From contig JNDT01000480.1 of the NCBI GenBank assembly GCA_000697055.1, positions 1-12,724 on the forward strand: a DNA stretch of 12,724 bases. The letters run 5' to 3'. Positions 1 to 7,754 of the stretch are shown here, in pieces. Under the pieces are notes generated by a model. It saw only the letters and a list, made by a program, of their open reading frames with translations. It was not told the DNA's origin and made no database searches. Source of the DNA: Saksenaea vasiformis B4078. Taxonomy: Eukaryota > Mucoromycota > Mucoromycetes > Mucorales > Saksenaeaceae. The number at the start of each line of letters is the position of its first letter. The stretch's first letter is position 1. The position numbers and the translations under genes are program-made.

Positions 1-320
1 TCTGTGACCAAATCGTGTGTATGCTCATCCATTTTGGAAACCTTCCTCACGACGAACTTTCCGTCAAGTTTTTTGCTGGATGAAGCGTACAGTGTCCAAG
101 GACATCCATCACGCATAGTGTTCCTATTTAGTTTGCGCGTCTTTTCAGTAACACCATGGCTGTTCTTGTATTGGCCACCGTGAACACACTTGACATATAT
201 GTGACGGCCGGGGGTGCTAGACGCGGTTGTCATGGCAAAACTTTGCTCTTTAGCTAAAATCTGGACAGTGTTGAGAACGTCGAGGTGGGTGCCGAAAACT
301 TTTCCGAGAAGATTCTCCAT
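1..320 (-). CDS. FAR1-type zinc-binding domain protein (5' part, runs off window)
   Basis: From an ATG at 318-320 the minus strand is open to the window edge, about 106 codons. The peptide begins MENLLGKVFG. It carries the signature of FAR1/WRKY-GCM1 zinc clusters: Cys in 'CVHGGQYKN', Cys in 'GCPWTLYA', then 'DEHTHD' supplying the His-x-His pair. In known families this fold binds DNA and occurs in Mutator-like transposases and in transcription factors domesticated from them. The visible part is only the N-terminal zinc domain, so it cannot show whether a transposase core or SWIM finger follows. A TATAAA lies about 43-48 bp upstream of the ATG. The domain resembles the partial gene at the right end of the window, which points outward in the opposite direction. 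The family is fairly sure; transposon versus host regulator is undecided. Confidence 0.78.
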   Translation of the reverse strand, partial: MENLLGKVFGTHLDVLNTVQILAKEQSFAMTTASSTPGRHIYVKCVHGGQYKNSHGVTEKTRKLNRNTMRDGCPWTLYASSSKKLDGKFVVRKVSKMDEHTHDLVT

Positions 321-362
321 TTTGTGATTTGAAAGGAACATGAACAGACTGCAAGTTGTCGG

Positions 363-368
363 TTTATA
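363..368 (-). promoter_or_regulatory. TATA-like box upstream of the left FAR1-domain gene
   Basis: The minus strand reads GCTTATAAACC here. The TATAAA core sits 43-48 bp before the ATG at 320, which would place transcription start only a few bases to about 20 bases before the start codon. This is motif evidence only. Confidence 0.35.
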
Positions 369-454
369 AGCATGTATTCCTACGTCACCTCACAATGGAG
401 CGTTTCGTGTTCATTTAGAAATGCCTTTTAACATTTTTGAACAGGTTGTACATT

Positions 455-460
455 TTTATT
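455..460 (-). terminator. Candidate AATAAA poly(A) signal for the 581-1027 ORF
   Basis: AATAAA on the minus strand, about 120 bp past the stop at 581. The distance is longer than for the other genes here, so the link is tentative. Confidence 0.25.
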
Positions 461-529
461 GAGTTTGGGACAAGCTATTATTGAAGCATCTCAAGCGATT
501 AGACTACTCTGAACAAACGCTTCCCCTGA

Positions 530-637
530 GCTCTCGGGCAAAAACTTTTTGTTCAGTGGGTACCTAATATAGGATCTGTGCTAGAAGCGGCGGTTCAAAG
601 TATCATCTGTGCTTAAAAAAGGTTTTTGCCCGAGAGC
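530..637. repeat. Perfect 16-bp inverted repeat (hairpin or short TIR pair)
   Basis: GCTCTCGGGCAAAAAC at 530-545 is the exact reverse complement of 622-637. With one bulged base the pairing extends by five T:A pairs (546-550 with 616-620). The loop is about 65 nt. The right arm lies inside the 3' part of the ORF at 581-1027 and the left arm lies beyond its stop codon. No clear target-site duplication is visible outside the arms. It could be a small MITE-like element, a fold-back structure in the 3' end of the transcript, or a local inverted duplication. Confidence 0.7.
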
Positions 638-1027
638 CATGAAACTAGAGTCTCTGTGAAAGACATGCAACATGTTTCTACGTATCAATCGCCCATCAAA
701 TACGCTAATTTTGGAATTGATTCTCACAGGACATTCGATATGAAGAAGCGTGGTCGAAAGCCCTTCTTTTAGCGAACAAAAGGCACATCTACTCTCCAGT
801 TGCTTTTCAATCCTCACCAGAGACAAATCTGGACTCACCGGTTTTCTCCATGCATCGTTGTACATTAATTTGCACGTAAACAAACTTTGCTGACGCTCTT
901 TCCGTCCTTTATGTAATCGTGATGTCTGACACAACCGCCAGCTAATATTCATATCAAGGACTATTTTATGAACTTTGTCATCATCAATCATTTCAAAAGA
1001 CATGTCTAATATTTCAAGATCCGTCAT
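581..1027 (-). CDS. Hypothetical 148-aa protein with a C-x2-C...H-x2-C cluster
   Basis: A single open frame from ATG (1025-1027) to TAG (581-583). I do not recognise a full-length family. The N-terminal 25 residues are acidic (MTDLEILDMSF, then an IDDD stretch). The middle is basic, and residues 81-99 hold Cys81, Cys84, His96 and Cys99 in 'CAFC...HIECP'. This spacing, with Glu88 between the pairs, recalls the zinc-binding segment found after reverse transcriptases of LINE-type elements (zf-RVT: CxxC..E..HxxxC). No reverse transcriptase precedes it, so it may be a retroelement remnant or an unrelated small zinc protein. It lies between a FAR1-domain gene and a stretch of coding-like debris, a setting typical of accessory or repeat-derived DNA. 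The last codons overlap the inverted repeat at 530-637. Expression is uncertain. Confidence 0.42.
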   Translation of the reverse strand: MTDLEILDMSFEMIDDDKVHKIVLDMNISWRLCQTSRLHKGRKERQQSLFTCKLMYNDAWRKPVSPDLSLVRIEKQLESRCAFCSLKEGLSTTLLHIECPVRINSKISVFDGRLIRRNMLHVFHRDSSFMALGQKPFLSTDDTLNRRF

Positions 1028-1555
1028 TATGTGTTCGTCCTCGAGCTAATAACCTTTCTTTTTTTCGAACCTATGTCTCAGTAATAGAATTCGTCAGTAT
1101 GACGTGATGAGTTGCTTCGTTTACACAAGAAATTAGCCGTGTACCTATAGTCGAACTGTGATCATAACGGATGAAAGCACTCTTCTTATTCTCAAGGTTA
1201 CACGTCTAGTCAATAGGATCAACCACGGGAAGCTACGTGTCGCTTATGATGTCAAAAGTGGCGAGTGAACAACTTCCACGATTGAGAGGTAAAAAAGAAA
1301 TGCAGAGATATAGACGCATCATGGGTACTGCGGAATCAAATCTGGACCAATCCCAAGTACAAAGGAGAGCGTTCTAGGAAGTGTCAACGAAAAGCTGAAT
1401 ATCAAACGACACGAAGGTGTCTCGATCTCAAGTAACGCTGATAGTACGAGTGTTATTTTTTCTTTTTTCACATTTCATTCCCACCCATTGTTAGACATGC
1501 ACAACCTAAACTGTGTGTCACACACTTGAGTTCATGAAAAAGACAATGGGAATAG

Positions 1556-1813
1556 CATGTAGTTTTGTGTACCAAGTATCAACGTTGTTATACTGCCCAT
1601 CTTTCGCTCAATGTCAAAAAACGAAGATATTGTGTCTTGTGGACTCTGAATAGATGCATCAATCAGCAATCACAAGCAGATGGTCATTTGGATGGTATAT
1701 ACATGTTATATGTCATCGAATGGACGCGCTGTACCACCGAGCCACTTGCAGCTATTGATTACAAGCATAACTTTATGTCTAAGTTTTGTTGTCAAGTTCA
1801 ATCTTTCAAATGA
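1556..1813 (+). pseudogene. Open frame resembling a terminal exon or gene remnant
   Basis: After a stop at 1553-1555 the plus strand stays open for 85 codons to TGA at 1811-1813. No in-frame ATG occurs in the first half. AATAAA follows at 1819-1824, only 6 bases past the stop. That is the arrangement expected of a terminal exon converging on the neighbouring minus-strand transporter gene. The peptide (ending ...DYKHNFMSKFCCQVQSFK) matches nothing I recognise. No upstream exon could be joined to it convincingly, so remnant or chance is the safer reading. Confidence 0.2.
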
Positions 1814-1930
1814 ACACAAATAAAAAAAAGGTGCTTTTTCAGCTATTCATTGCTAGAGATGATTCCTCTACATTTCAGATCCGAACGACAGAATGTTAAC
1901 CAGTAGCACTCTTTGATGAGAGGACTTTCG

Positions 1931-1936
1931 TTTATT
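1931..1936 (-). terminator. AATAAA poly(A) signal of the NIPA-like gene
   Basis: AATAAA on the minus strand, 27-32 bp beyond the TGA at 1963-1965, the usual spacing for a fungal mRNA end. Confidence 0.55.
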
Positions 1937-1962
1937 AGTAATAGTAATGTCTATGTACATGT

Positions 1963-3240
1963 TCATGCTTGATTGGATAAAAGATGCGTTCGTTCGTTGG
2001 GTGATTCTTCCCTATGCCATGTACCTTCTACTGTCTTCGCTGGTTGAGGCTTCGTGTTTTGCCATGAGATGATAAGGACACCGCAGACCAGCACCGTGAT
2101 TCCAAACAGGACGGCCACTACCTGCCACCAAAACAGCCGATCCCATTGGTTATAGTAAACCAACCCGTTAAATAAGCACATGACATTAAAGGAACAAAAG
2201 TTCAGTGGCACCAGAATAATCGTATCGCACAATTGGACACTTTTGTTCAGATAGTAAAGCTACAAAGAAAAACGGGGTTTTTTTTGTCATGCTACTTTAC
2301 TCTCTCCCCCATCCTATGTTTCACATACCTGTAAAATAGCCGTAAATGCTAAAGCAAGCAGGATCATCCACGTCAACGGGTAGATGAACTGATTATCGCC
2401 GTGAAACAATGAGACCAAAAGAAGCTCCAGACCACTTTTTGCAAATAACATAGCCTGACTGCTGATATTCGCACCAAAGACACCATAACTAAAAGAAATT
2501 CATTGTAAGCAACTTGTACATTTTTTTTTTCCATTGATTCGTTTTTTTTTTTTTTTTACCTAATGCCTAACCACTTTGTGAGATCCGAAGCATCACCCCA
2601 CCACCGTTTCATCGATGCCGGTCGAGATTTTAAACCATACTCCATCAGATGGGTTGCCAGTAATCCAAAAAAGGTTCCCATCTCTACCACGGTAAAATAG
2701 ATGATGAAGGCCGATCGTTTGTACAATGCAATCAAGTCTTTGAGCGTATGGTTCGGTTCAGGTACAACGCCAAATCCAGCCACAAACATTGCTCCCATTA
2801 CAATCAGTGCCGTGCCTTTATATTTGTATTGAAAAAATATATTTTTCGATTTTTACTTCTTTAGAAAACAATAAACCCAAAGGATTGATCACACACACAA
2901 AGGAAAAGAAAATAAATGATTTATTACCTAACACTGTTCTGGTCGTAAATGCATCGCCAAGCACAAGTCGGGCAAAGATAGCATTGAACACCAACCCAAT
3001 AGCACCCACAGGCGCCAGAATAACGATGGGAAGGTATCCAATAGTACACGTTGACCCGACAATATTACTCAGTGTATACATCAAGAAACCAGAGATCCAC
3101 AATGGTCGTTTGTAAAGAGGTAATTCGAGTTGTGTTTGGTCGAGATGCGATCGTCGTTGAAGGGAGATTCCCAAAGCTTGTGTCATGCTGGCCAGCAGCG
3201 CAACAGCAAGTGGGCCCCATAGGGTATTGGGTATAAGCAT
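1963..3240 (-). CDS. NIPA-like magnesium/cation transporter, 4 exons, about 341 aa
   Basis: Exons run 3240-2928, 2815-2560, 2488-2329 and 2259-1963. Introns are 112, 71 and 69 nt, all GT-AG, and the frame closes exactly at 342 codons including TGA. The product is almost all membrane, with about nine hydrophobic spans (roughly residues 8-27, 46-65, 70-92, 107-123, 137-160, 190-215, 228-247 and two near the C-terminus). Its pattern matches the NIPA/DUF803 family: 'KRPLWISGF', 'PIVILAPVGAIGLVFNAIFA', 'LYYLNKSVQLCDTIILVPL', and a final 'FWWQVVAVLFGITVLVCGVL' span. Family members are linked to Mg2+ transport in plasma or endosomal membranes; the substrate here is inferred. The ATG at 3240 is the first in frame. 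A TTCACAG just before it could be the acceptor of a 5'-UTR intron. Intron 2 begins GT followed by 16 A residues. Confidence 0.87.
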
Positions 3241-4017
3241 AACTGTGAACAAAGTTGTAATAGTAAACTAAGAAAAAAGGCGAAGAAAGAGAGATGCCAG
3301 AAAAAGGGGAAGAACAAGCGGGTTCCAGACCAAAAGGAGAGTGTATTTTTAGCTCAGGGCCACTTCTATTCTCCGCTAATACAAAAATATATATACGCTC
3401 TCGCTGATGAGCAGAGAGACCTACTGTTTGGACAGATTAAAAAAGTAGCTATTTGTTTTTAGCATCACTACAAAGTATGCTGAGCTGGTTTACTATTATA
3501 AGCCGCCAGATGAATAAATTGAAGAGGGAAACATATCCTGTCTTCGGCTCTGTCCTCACAAAATTTCATAGTTACAGTATGTATCTTAATTTAACACGCA
3601 TCCAGGAACGCTCATGCTTTGCGTGTCGTTCAGCCTGCATGATTTCTGTCCCTTGCTCACCATCAGGTAGGTGAATGTTGTCACACACAGGGTCACTTGT
3701 CCCCCATAACAACATAATCTTACATGCTTCGTGTCCTTTGGCGTGCGCTACCGGTGTTACCGTTGGTCTTCATCACAGGGAATTGCTTCATGTTGAGACC
3801 ACCCACTCAGGTGGGATGGCATCAAAGACTTATCTTGCAGCTCATTGTGAATGAAAGTTCTTATACTGTGTAGTTACAGTTTAGGTTATCTGGGAACCAG
3901 ATAAGTTTTGTTAGCAGAATACTGATCTACTGCCAACTAATGCACTAATGATCACGCACTCTTTCTTTCTATCTGTTTTTCCCATTAGCGTAAGATTCGC
4001 TTTCCATGGACGCAGCG
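3241..4017. other. Spacer with coding-like but broken frames on the minus strand
   Basis: This contains the promoter side of the transporter gene and the 3' flank of the DEF1-like gene. On the minus strand, 3769-3572 is open for 65 codons (ATG at 3715, peptide starting MLLWGTSDPVCDN). Just upstream, in a different frame, another stretch is open and reads ...LMPSHLSGWSQHEAIPCDEDQR before a stop. A GT...AG pair near 3600-3555 could add a further short exon. No model joins these without a frame problem, and no family is recognised. They may be a decayed gene or chance open frames. Confidence 0.35.
3388..3395 (-). promoter_or_regulatory. TATATATA box, candidate promoter of the NIPA-like gene
   Basis: An alternating TA run on the minus strand, about 150 bp before the ATG at 3240. 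Between them lie a pyrimidine-rich leader and a TTCACAG acceptor-like site, so the 5' UTR may be spliced. Confidence 0.3.
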
Positions 4018-4023
4018 TTTATT
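4018..4023 (-). terminator. AATAAA poly(A) signal of the DEF1-like gene
   Basis: The minus strand reads AATAAA, 49-54 bp beyond the stop codon at 4072-4074. Confidence 0.5.
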
Positions 4024-4071
4024 TAGAGAGTAGCGTAAAAGGTTCATTCAATAAAAACAGTAAAGAGATGA

Positions 4072-6142
4072 TCATGCTTGATGCCAGTATGGTTGCTGAG
4101 GTGGATATCGTGCAGGTGGATAACTATTACTATGAACAGGCGGTGTATGGATTGCAGGTGGAGGTTGATGGTAAGACGGATAGGGGTAGACAGCAACAGG
4201 TCCCCCACCTGGTACTTGCTGAGGTAATTTTTCATAGAGTGTTTCTTTATTGGCAACGGCATAGTGACCTTGTGGTATCGCCTGGTGCTCGCGTGGACCC
4301 ATGAGGTGTTGCGGGGAGTGAAGCATCTCTTCATAGCTAGCATAGTCTTGATAAGGGGATTGTTTATACATCGGATACATGTTTTTGCCGCTAAATGCTG
4401 CCTGCTGATGAGGGTAGGTTGGGTACTGATTGGCAGGCATGTAATAGTAAGAATAGCATGCCATACCAGCATACGTCGTTCCTTGTTGCATAGGTGCGGT
4501 CATGGGTGCGGGAGGGGGAGGGGTCGTCTGTGGTGCATGAGGTACCATAACGTGGACGGGCGCTCCATCAACATATTTATCGCGCGAATAAAGGTTCATC
4601 GATCCCACGGGAGACGGATGATAGGCAGATGGATCACAGTAACCCTAAAGTTAAGATGTCTATTAAACATCAACCTACAGTAGTACTGCTATCCTTACCA
4701 TGACAGCCGCACGCTGTGCATCCGACGAATAGAGCGTATAGTCAACCATACCGTTTGGAACAAAGGACGTATTGTAGGGAACAGCACCGCCAACTTCTGC
4801 CACAGGGTACTGTTGCTGTTGCTGTTGTTGCTGTTGCTGTTGCTGTTGATGTTGCTGTTGATGTTGCTGTTGATGTTGATGTTGATGTTGTTGTTGTTGT
4901 TGTGGAACATACACCGGTTGTTCAGGTTGCTTGGGATAACTGACCGATGTATCTTCCGTTTGAGGAACTGCTGCTGGTAAGGGCGGTGCTGCTGGTAAGA
5001 GCGCTGTCGGAGACTGGACGTTCTTGGGAGCTGCAGGTGAACTTGTCACTTGCTGCACAGGTTCTTCCTCTTCTTTCTTTGGTTGTTCCTCCCCGTTGTC
5101 TACACTAAGACTACCAAACTGCATGACGACTGTACTCAGCATAGCAGAAGAAGAAGGAAGAACAACTGCCTCCACTTGGTTCAATCGACGAATATTTTTC
5201 TTCAGAGGTTTTGGTTCAATGAAAATGGGCTTTTCTTCTTTTTTCTCTTTTTCCTCTTTTTTCTCTTCTTCTTTTTTTTTTCCTCCTTCTTGTGTACACG
5301 GCGTTTCAGTTTGTGTATCACTTGTCTCCTCGCTTAGCTCCTCTTTGACTGGTTCAACCACAGTTTCATCGTCACAGGGCGTTTCTTTTGTTTCTTGTTC
5401 CGGTTTTTCCTCTTCTATCCCCTGATTTTCTTCTTTCAGCGTCGTTACTGACTCCGTTTTCGGTGGCCCCCTGTACAAATTTCAGAAAGCTGTGCGGAAG
5501 ACAAATAAAAGCCGTTTCTGCCTTTCATCTGTTGTTGTCACGAACCTCAGGATGCTCGCCCAGGACGGCTTTGTTGGCTCGATCTTTACTATCGCTTCTT
5601 CTTTCTTTTTCTCTTGTTGCTCAGCCGTGGATGGATTTGGTGGCTTCCCTTCTAAAGTTCCTTAATATTTCATCCATAACATCGTCCTGTACCTACTCAG
5701 TCTTGCCTTTCCTTTCACTTTTCCGCCACGCGATGCATCTAAATAAAAGAAAGTTTAATCACAACCACGACTTTTGCCAATTTTTTCTTTTTACCTCCAT
5801 GATAGACCAACTTTTTCTGCTGTTGGTGTTGTTGTTTTGGCTGAGACTTGGTACGCCTGGTTTTGACCTGTCCCCATTGATTGGCATGACCTTGCATGTC
5901 ATTATGGTCAGTGAAACCATAATATAATGTTGTTTTATTCTACCTTCGGAGATGCGTGCAACAGCTAACTCGAGGTCACCATTGACCTCATGAATTATGG
6001 AAACGAGATCTTCCTGAGTCCATGTTGGGAATAATTCAGCCAATGTCGTCAGTTGGCTGCGATAATATGCTTTGAGAGATTTCAGGTCATTGCTATTCGA
6101 AGAATATTTATGTGTGCGTTTCGGGCCCGCGTGGGGAGGCAT
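4072..6142 (-). CDS. DEF1: DEF1/UBAP2-like CUE-domain protein, about 584 aa
   Basis: Exons run 6142-5944, 5890-5795, 5660-5546, 5470-4699 and 4644-4072, closing in frame at 585 codons including TGA. An optional 42-nt exon at 5738-5697 would add 14 residues. Residues about 25-67 form a CUE ubiquitin-binding domain ('LAELFPTW' at 34-41, ending 'AVARISEG'), followed by the 'QWGQVKTRR' stretch typical of fungal Def1. Next come 'KPSWASIL', a long Lys/Glu region, then 'VVLPSSS' (239-245) with 'QFGSLSV' (254-260). This pair recalls the conserved core of Def1 and animal UBAP2. Then come a Gln tract (about 327-357) and a Tyr/Pro-rich tail. Yeast Def1 recruits ubiquitin ligase to RNA polymerase II stalled at DNA damage. 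Function is inferred from architecture, and the exon 2-3 junction is the weakest point. Confidence 0.78.
4810..4902. repeat. CAG/CAA triplet tract encoding poly-Gln with scattered His
   Basis: Repeated GTT/GCT/GAT-type triplets on the plus strand encode about 31 residues on the minus strand, nearly all Gln with His interruptions. Mixed CAG and CAA codons and CAT interruptions should make it more stable than a pure triplet repeat. It also keeps several other frames open, which creates false ORFs on both strands. Confidence 0.9.
5697..5738 (-). other. Candidate 42-nt in-frame mini-exon of the DEF1-like gene
   Basis: A strong acceptor (pyrimidine tract ending TTTATTTAG) precedes 5738. From there 42 nt in frame encode 'DASRGGKVKGKAR' plus one further residue, a short RGG/Lys-rich segment. 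A GTAGGT donor at 5696 would leave a next intron of only 36 nt, which is very short. If it is skipped, one 134-nt intron (5794-5661) joins exon 2 to exon 3, and the frame holds either way. Confidence 0.35.
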
Positions 6143-6182
6143 CGTATTTTCCCAAAAACAGAGTTGTGATGGTGCGCGCGTT

Positions 6183-6188
6183 TTTATT
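6183..6188 (-). terminator. AATAAA signal of the acidic hypothetical gene, next to the DEF1-like start
   Basis: AATAAA on the minus strand, 53-58 bp after the stop at 6241-6243 and only about 41 bp before the next gene's ATG at 6142. The 98-bp spacer must hold both the 3' end of one gene and the promoter or leader of the next. Confidence 0.45.
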
Positions 6189-6240
6189 TTTCAACAAAAA
6201 TTTACAGGTTGTTAATAGCAAATGGTAAAATCGGATAAAG

Positions 6241-7553
6241 TCACAATTCACACCGCAAATGCGATCGACGACGACCGTCGCCGCGAACAAACGCGTCCTT
6301 GCGTCTTGGTAAGAAGCCCCGAGGTTTCAGCGGACTCAGTAGCTTGCGAGCACGCATCATGTTCAGCTCAGCTGATATCATTCTCAGGTGATCAGGATTT
6401 GATCGGGTATCTCGGGTGTAAGTATTCGTTTCGGGGTTAAAGCGTGGTTGTGTCGTTGCCTCTGATCTTCGACGTTGGGAGGAGGGTCGTCGAGGAGGCA
6501 GTGGCATTGGAATAAGTCCTTTCTTGGATGGCCGTTTTCCTGATTTCCTGGAAAGACTAGGCTTGGGAGGAGGTAGCGGAGGAGAAGACTTGACTAATGA
6601 CCGTCGCAGTTGTGCAATGGTCTGTAGCCATCGCACTTGATGCATGTCGGGCTGTGACGGTGGTGATGAGGACATGACAGATGAAGGGGTAGTCGATGTA
6701 GAAGGTGTTTGTGATTTGGTGAATGATGAGATGGAATGTCGTCGAACGAGATCCTTATGTGATCCCCACTGACGAGGCTTTCTTGCGTGTTTATTGTCAT
6801 TATCGTCGTCTTCCTCTTCGTCGTCGTCTTCCTCTTCCTCTTCCTCCTCCTCCTCCTCCTCCTCCTCCTCTTCTTCTTCTTCTTCGCCATCACTCTTCCA
6901 GTTGGGATGCATGCGCCTTCCCTTTCGGATAAGTCGCCTGTCATCATACTCGTCATCCTCGTCATCATCCTCGTCATCCAGATTCTGTACGCCCAAATGA
7001 TGCAGCGAAGGTGATTTGGAAGCTCTTTCATTACGTATCGTAGACGACATATCAGTAGCGCTGAGTTTTTTTGCAAGATCAGCTATATCTGATTGTTGGG
7101 TAGAGGGGTCACTTAACGAAGGTGGTGGCATATGCAACGGTAGGACCTGCGTGAAGAAATCGGCTGACAGAAAATTCCGAAAAGGCGACTCACGTACCTG
7201 CGTTAAACTGGTTAAATCCAGGCATCACCAATAAATAAAACTACTACAAAACCTACCAGTTCTTCTTCGTCTGGTAAACTTTCTTTACTGTCAACAACAA
7301 TCCAGTCTTCCACATGAGACATTCGACGCATGGGTTTTCGTTGCTCCGGTTCTGGTACCTTGGTCTGAGTTAGGTCTCTCTGTCTCTGTTTCTTTCTACG
7401 TTTTTTAAGCAGGGGAGGTATTGCACCGTACGGTTTAGGCGCTTGGGCAGCCAGCTGCTTGATAATCTCCTTGTACGAAGATGGCTGCTCGTCTTCCACA
7501 GACAGTGGAATGGGAACAGGGTTTGAACGTGACATGGTCAGCACAGTGGGCAT
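6241..7553 (-). CDS. Acidic, disordered hypothetical protein, 2 exons, about 417 aa
   Basis: Exons are 7553-7257 and 7197-6241, with a 59-nt GT-AG intron (phase 0, donor GTAGGT, acceptor AACGCAG). They close in frame at 418 codons including TGA. I do not recognise a named family. The N-terminus has 'SSYKEIIKQLAAQAPKPYG', a Lys/Arg cluster ('LLKKRRKKQRQR') that could be a nuclear localisation signal, and 'HVEDWIVVDSKESLPDEEE'. Two acidic tracts follow, Asp/Glu at about 173-185 and a long Glu/Asp run at about 204-234. Then come a Ser/Thr/Pro-rich linker, Pro-rich segments, and a basic tail with 'ELNMMRARKLLSPLKPRGFL', which looks like the most constrained part. The make-up suggests a nuclear or scaffold protein. 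An alternative start is the second in-frame ATG at 7535. It lies head-to-tail with its neighbours. Confidence 0.68.
6793..6885. repeat. GAG/GAA/GAT triplet tract encoding a Glu/Asp run
   Basis: The plus strand reads tandem TCC/TTC/TCG triplets. In the minus-strand gene they encode about 31 consecutive acidic residues, apart from a few Asn near the end. A second, shorter acidic triplet tract lies at about 6934-6980. Length variation between strains is likely. Confidence 0.85.
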
Positions 7554-7585
7554 GGCGCTCCAGCAAGGTTGTTTTTTTGCTCTTC

Positions 7586-7593
7586 TTTTTATA
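7586..7593 (-). promoter_or_regulatory. TATA box of the acidic hypothetical gene
   Basis: The minus strand reads TATAAAAA 33-40 bp before the ATG at 7553, downstream of a long pyrimidine-rich tract (7600-7665) of the kind common before fungal transcription starts. Confidence 0.4.
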
Positions 7594-7672
7594 AAAGAAA
7601 TAAAAAGAAAGAAAAGAAAAGGAAAAGGAAAGAAGTGATAAGTGAAGTAAAAAAAAAAAAAAAAGACGCTTG

Positions 7673-7678
7673 TTTATT
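7673..7678 (-). terminator. AATAAA poly(A) signal of the J-domain gene
   Basis: AATAAA on the minus strand, 77-82 bp beyond the TGA at 7755-7757. It lies just before the poly-pyrimidine promoter tract of the next gene. Confidence 0.4.
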
Positions 7679-7754
7679 GGAAAAATGCAGAGGAAATGTG
7701 AGGGAAAAATAGCTTTGCGCTGGGAATACAGCAATTTGAACAACCGCGTGACTT

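Larger units (their letters stand above)
1028..1962. other. Spacer with short coding-like frames, no confident gene
   Basis: No gene with a start, stop and recognisable family was found. On the plus strand 1210-1377 is open, with an ATG at 1246 giving 43 aa (MMSKVASEQLPR...). A second plus-strand frame, 1556-1813, is open for 85 codons, lacks an early ATG, and is followed by AATAAA at 1819-1824. Both look like exons or decayed pieces of coding DNA, but no splice-linked model holds them together. An imperfect hairpin (ATTCCC...CATTGT near 1476-1491 against ACAATGGGAAT at 1544-1554) is also present. This end converges with the 3' end of the transporter gene. Confidence 0.5.

Noticed and set aside
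1474..1557. Imperfect hairpin (ATTCCC..CATTGT against ACAATGGGAAT)
   Set aside because: The arms are short and contain a 3-nt bulge; not convincing as a transposon end pair.
2789..3236. Plus-strand ORFs opposite the NIPA-like gene's first exon and intron
   Set aside because: Antisense shadows of a clearly membrane-spanning minus-strand protein with consistent splice sites.
4044..4683. Other-frame ORFs (142, 118 and 139 aa) over the last DEF1-like exon
   Set aside because: They overlap the spliced minus-strand frame, which carries the in-phase continuation 'VM|GYCDPS' and its stop; the alternatives lack domain or splice support.
5024..5425. Plus-strand Ser/Phe-rich ORFs opposite the DEF1-like gene
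   Set aside because: Antisense of Glu/Lys codons always gives Phe/Ser/Leu runs; the minus strand has the coherent spliced protein.
6723..7014. Plus-strand poly-Leu, poly-Ser and poly-Pro ORFs
   Set aside because: Shadows of the GAG/GAT repeat in the minus-strand gene.
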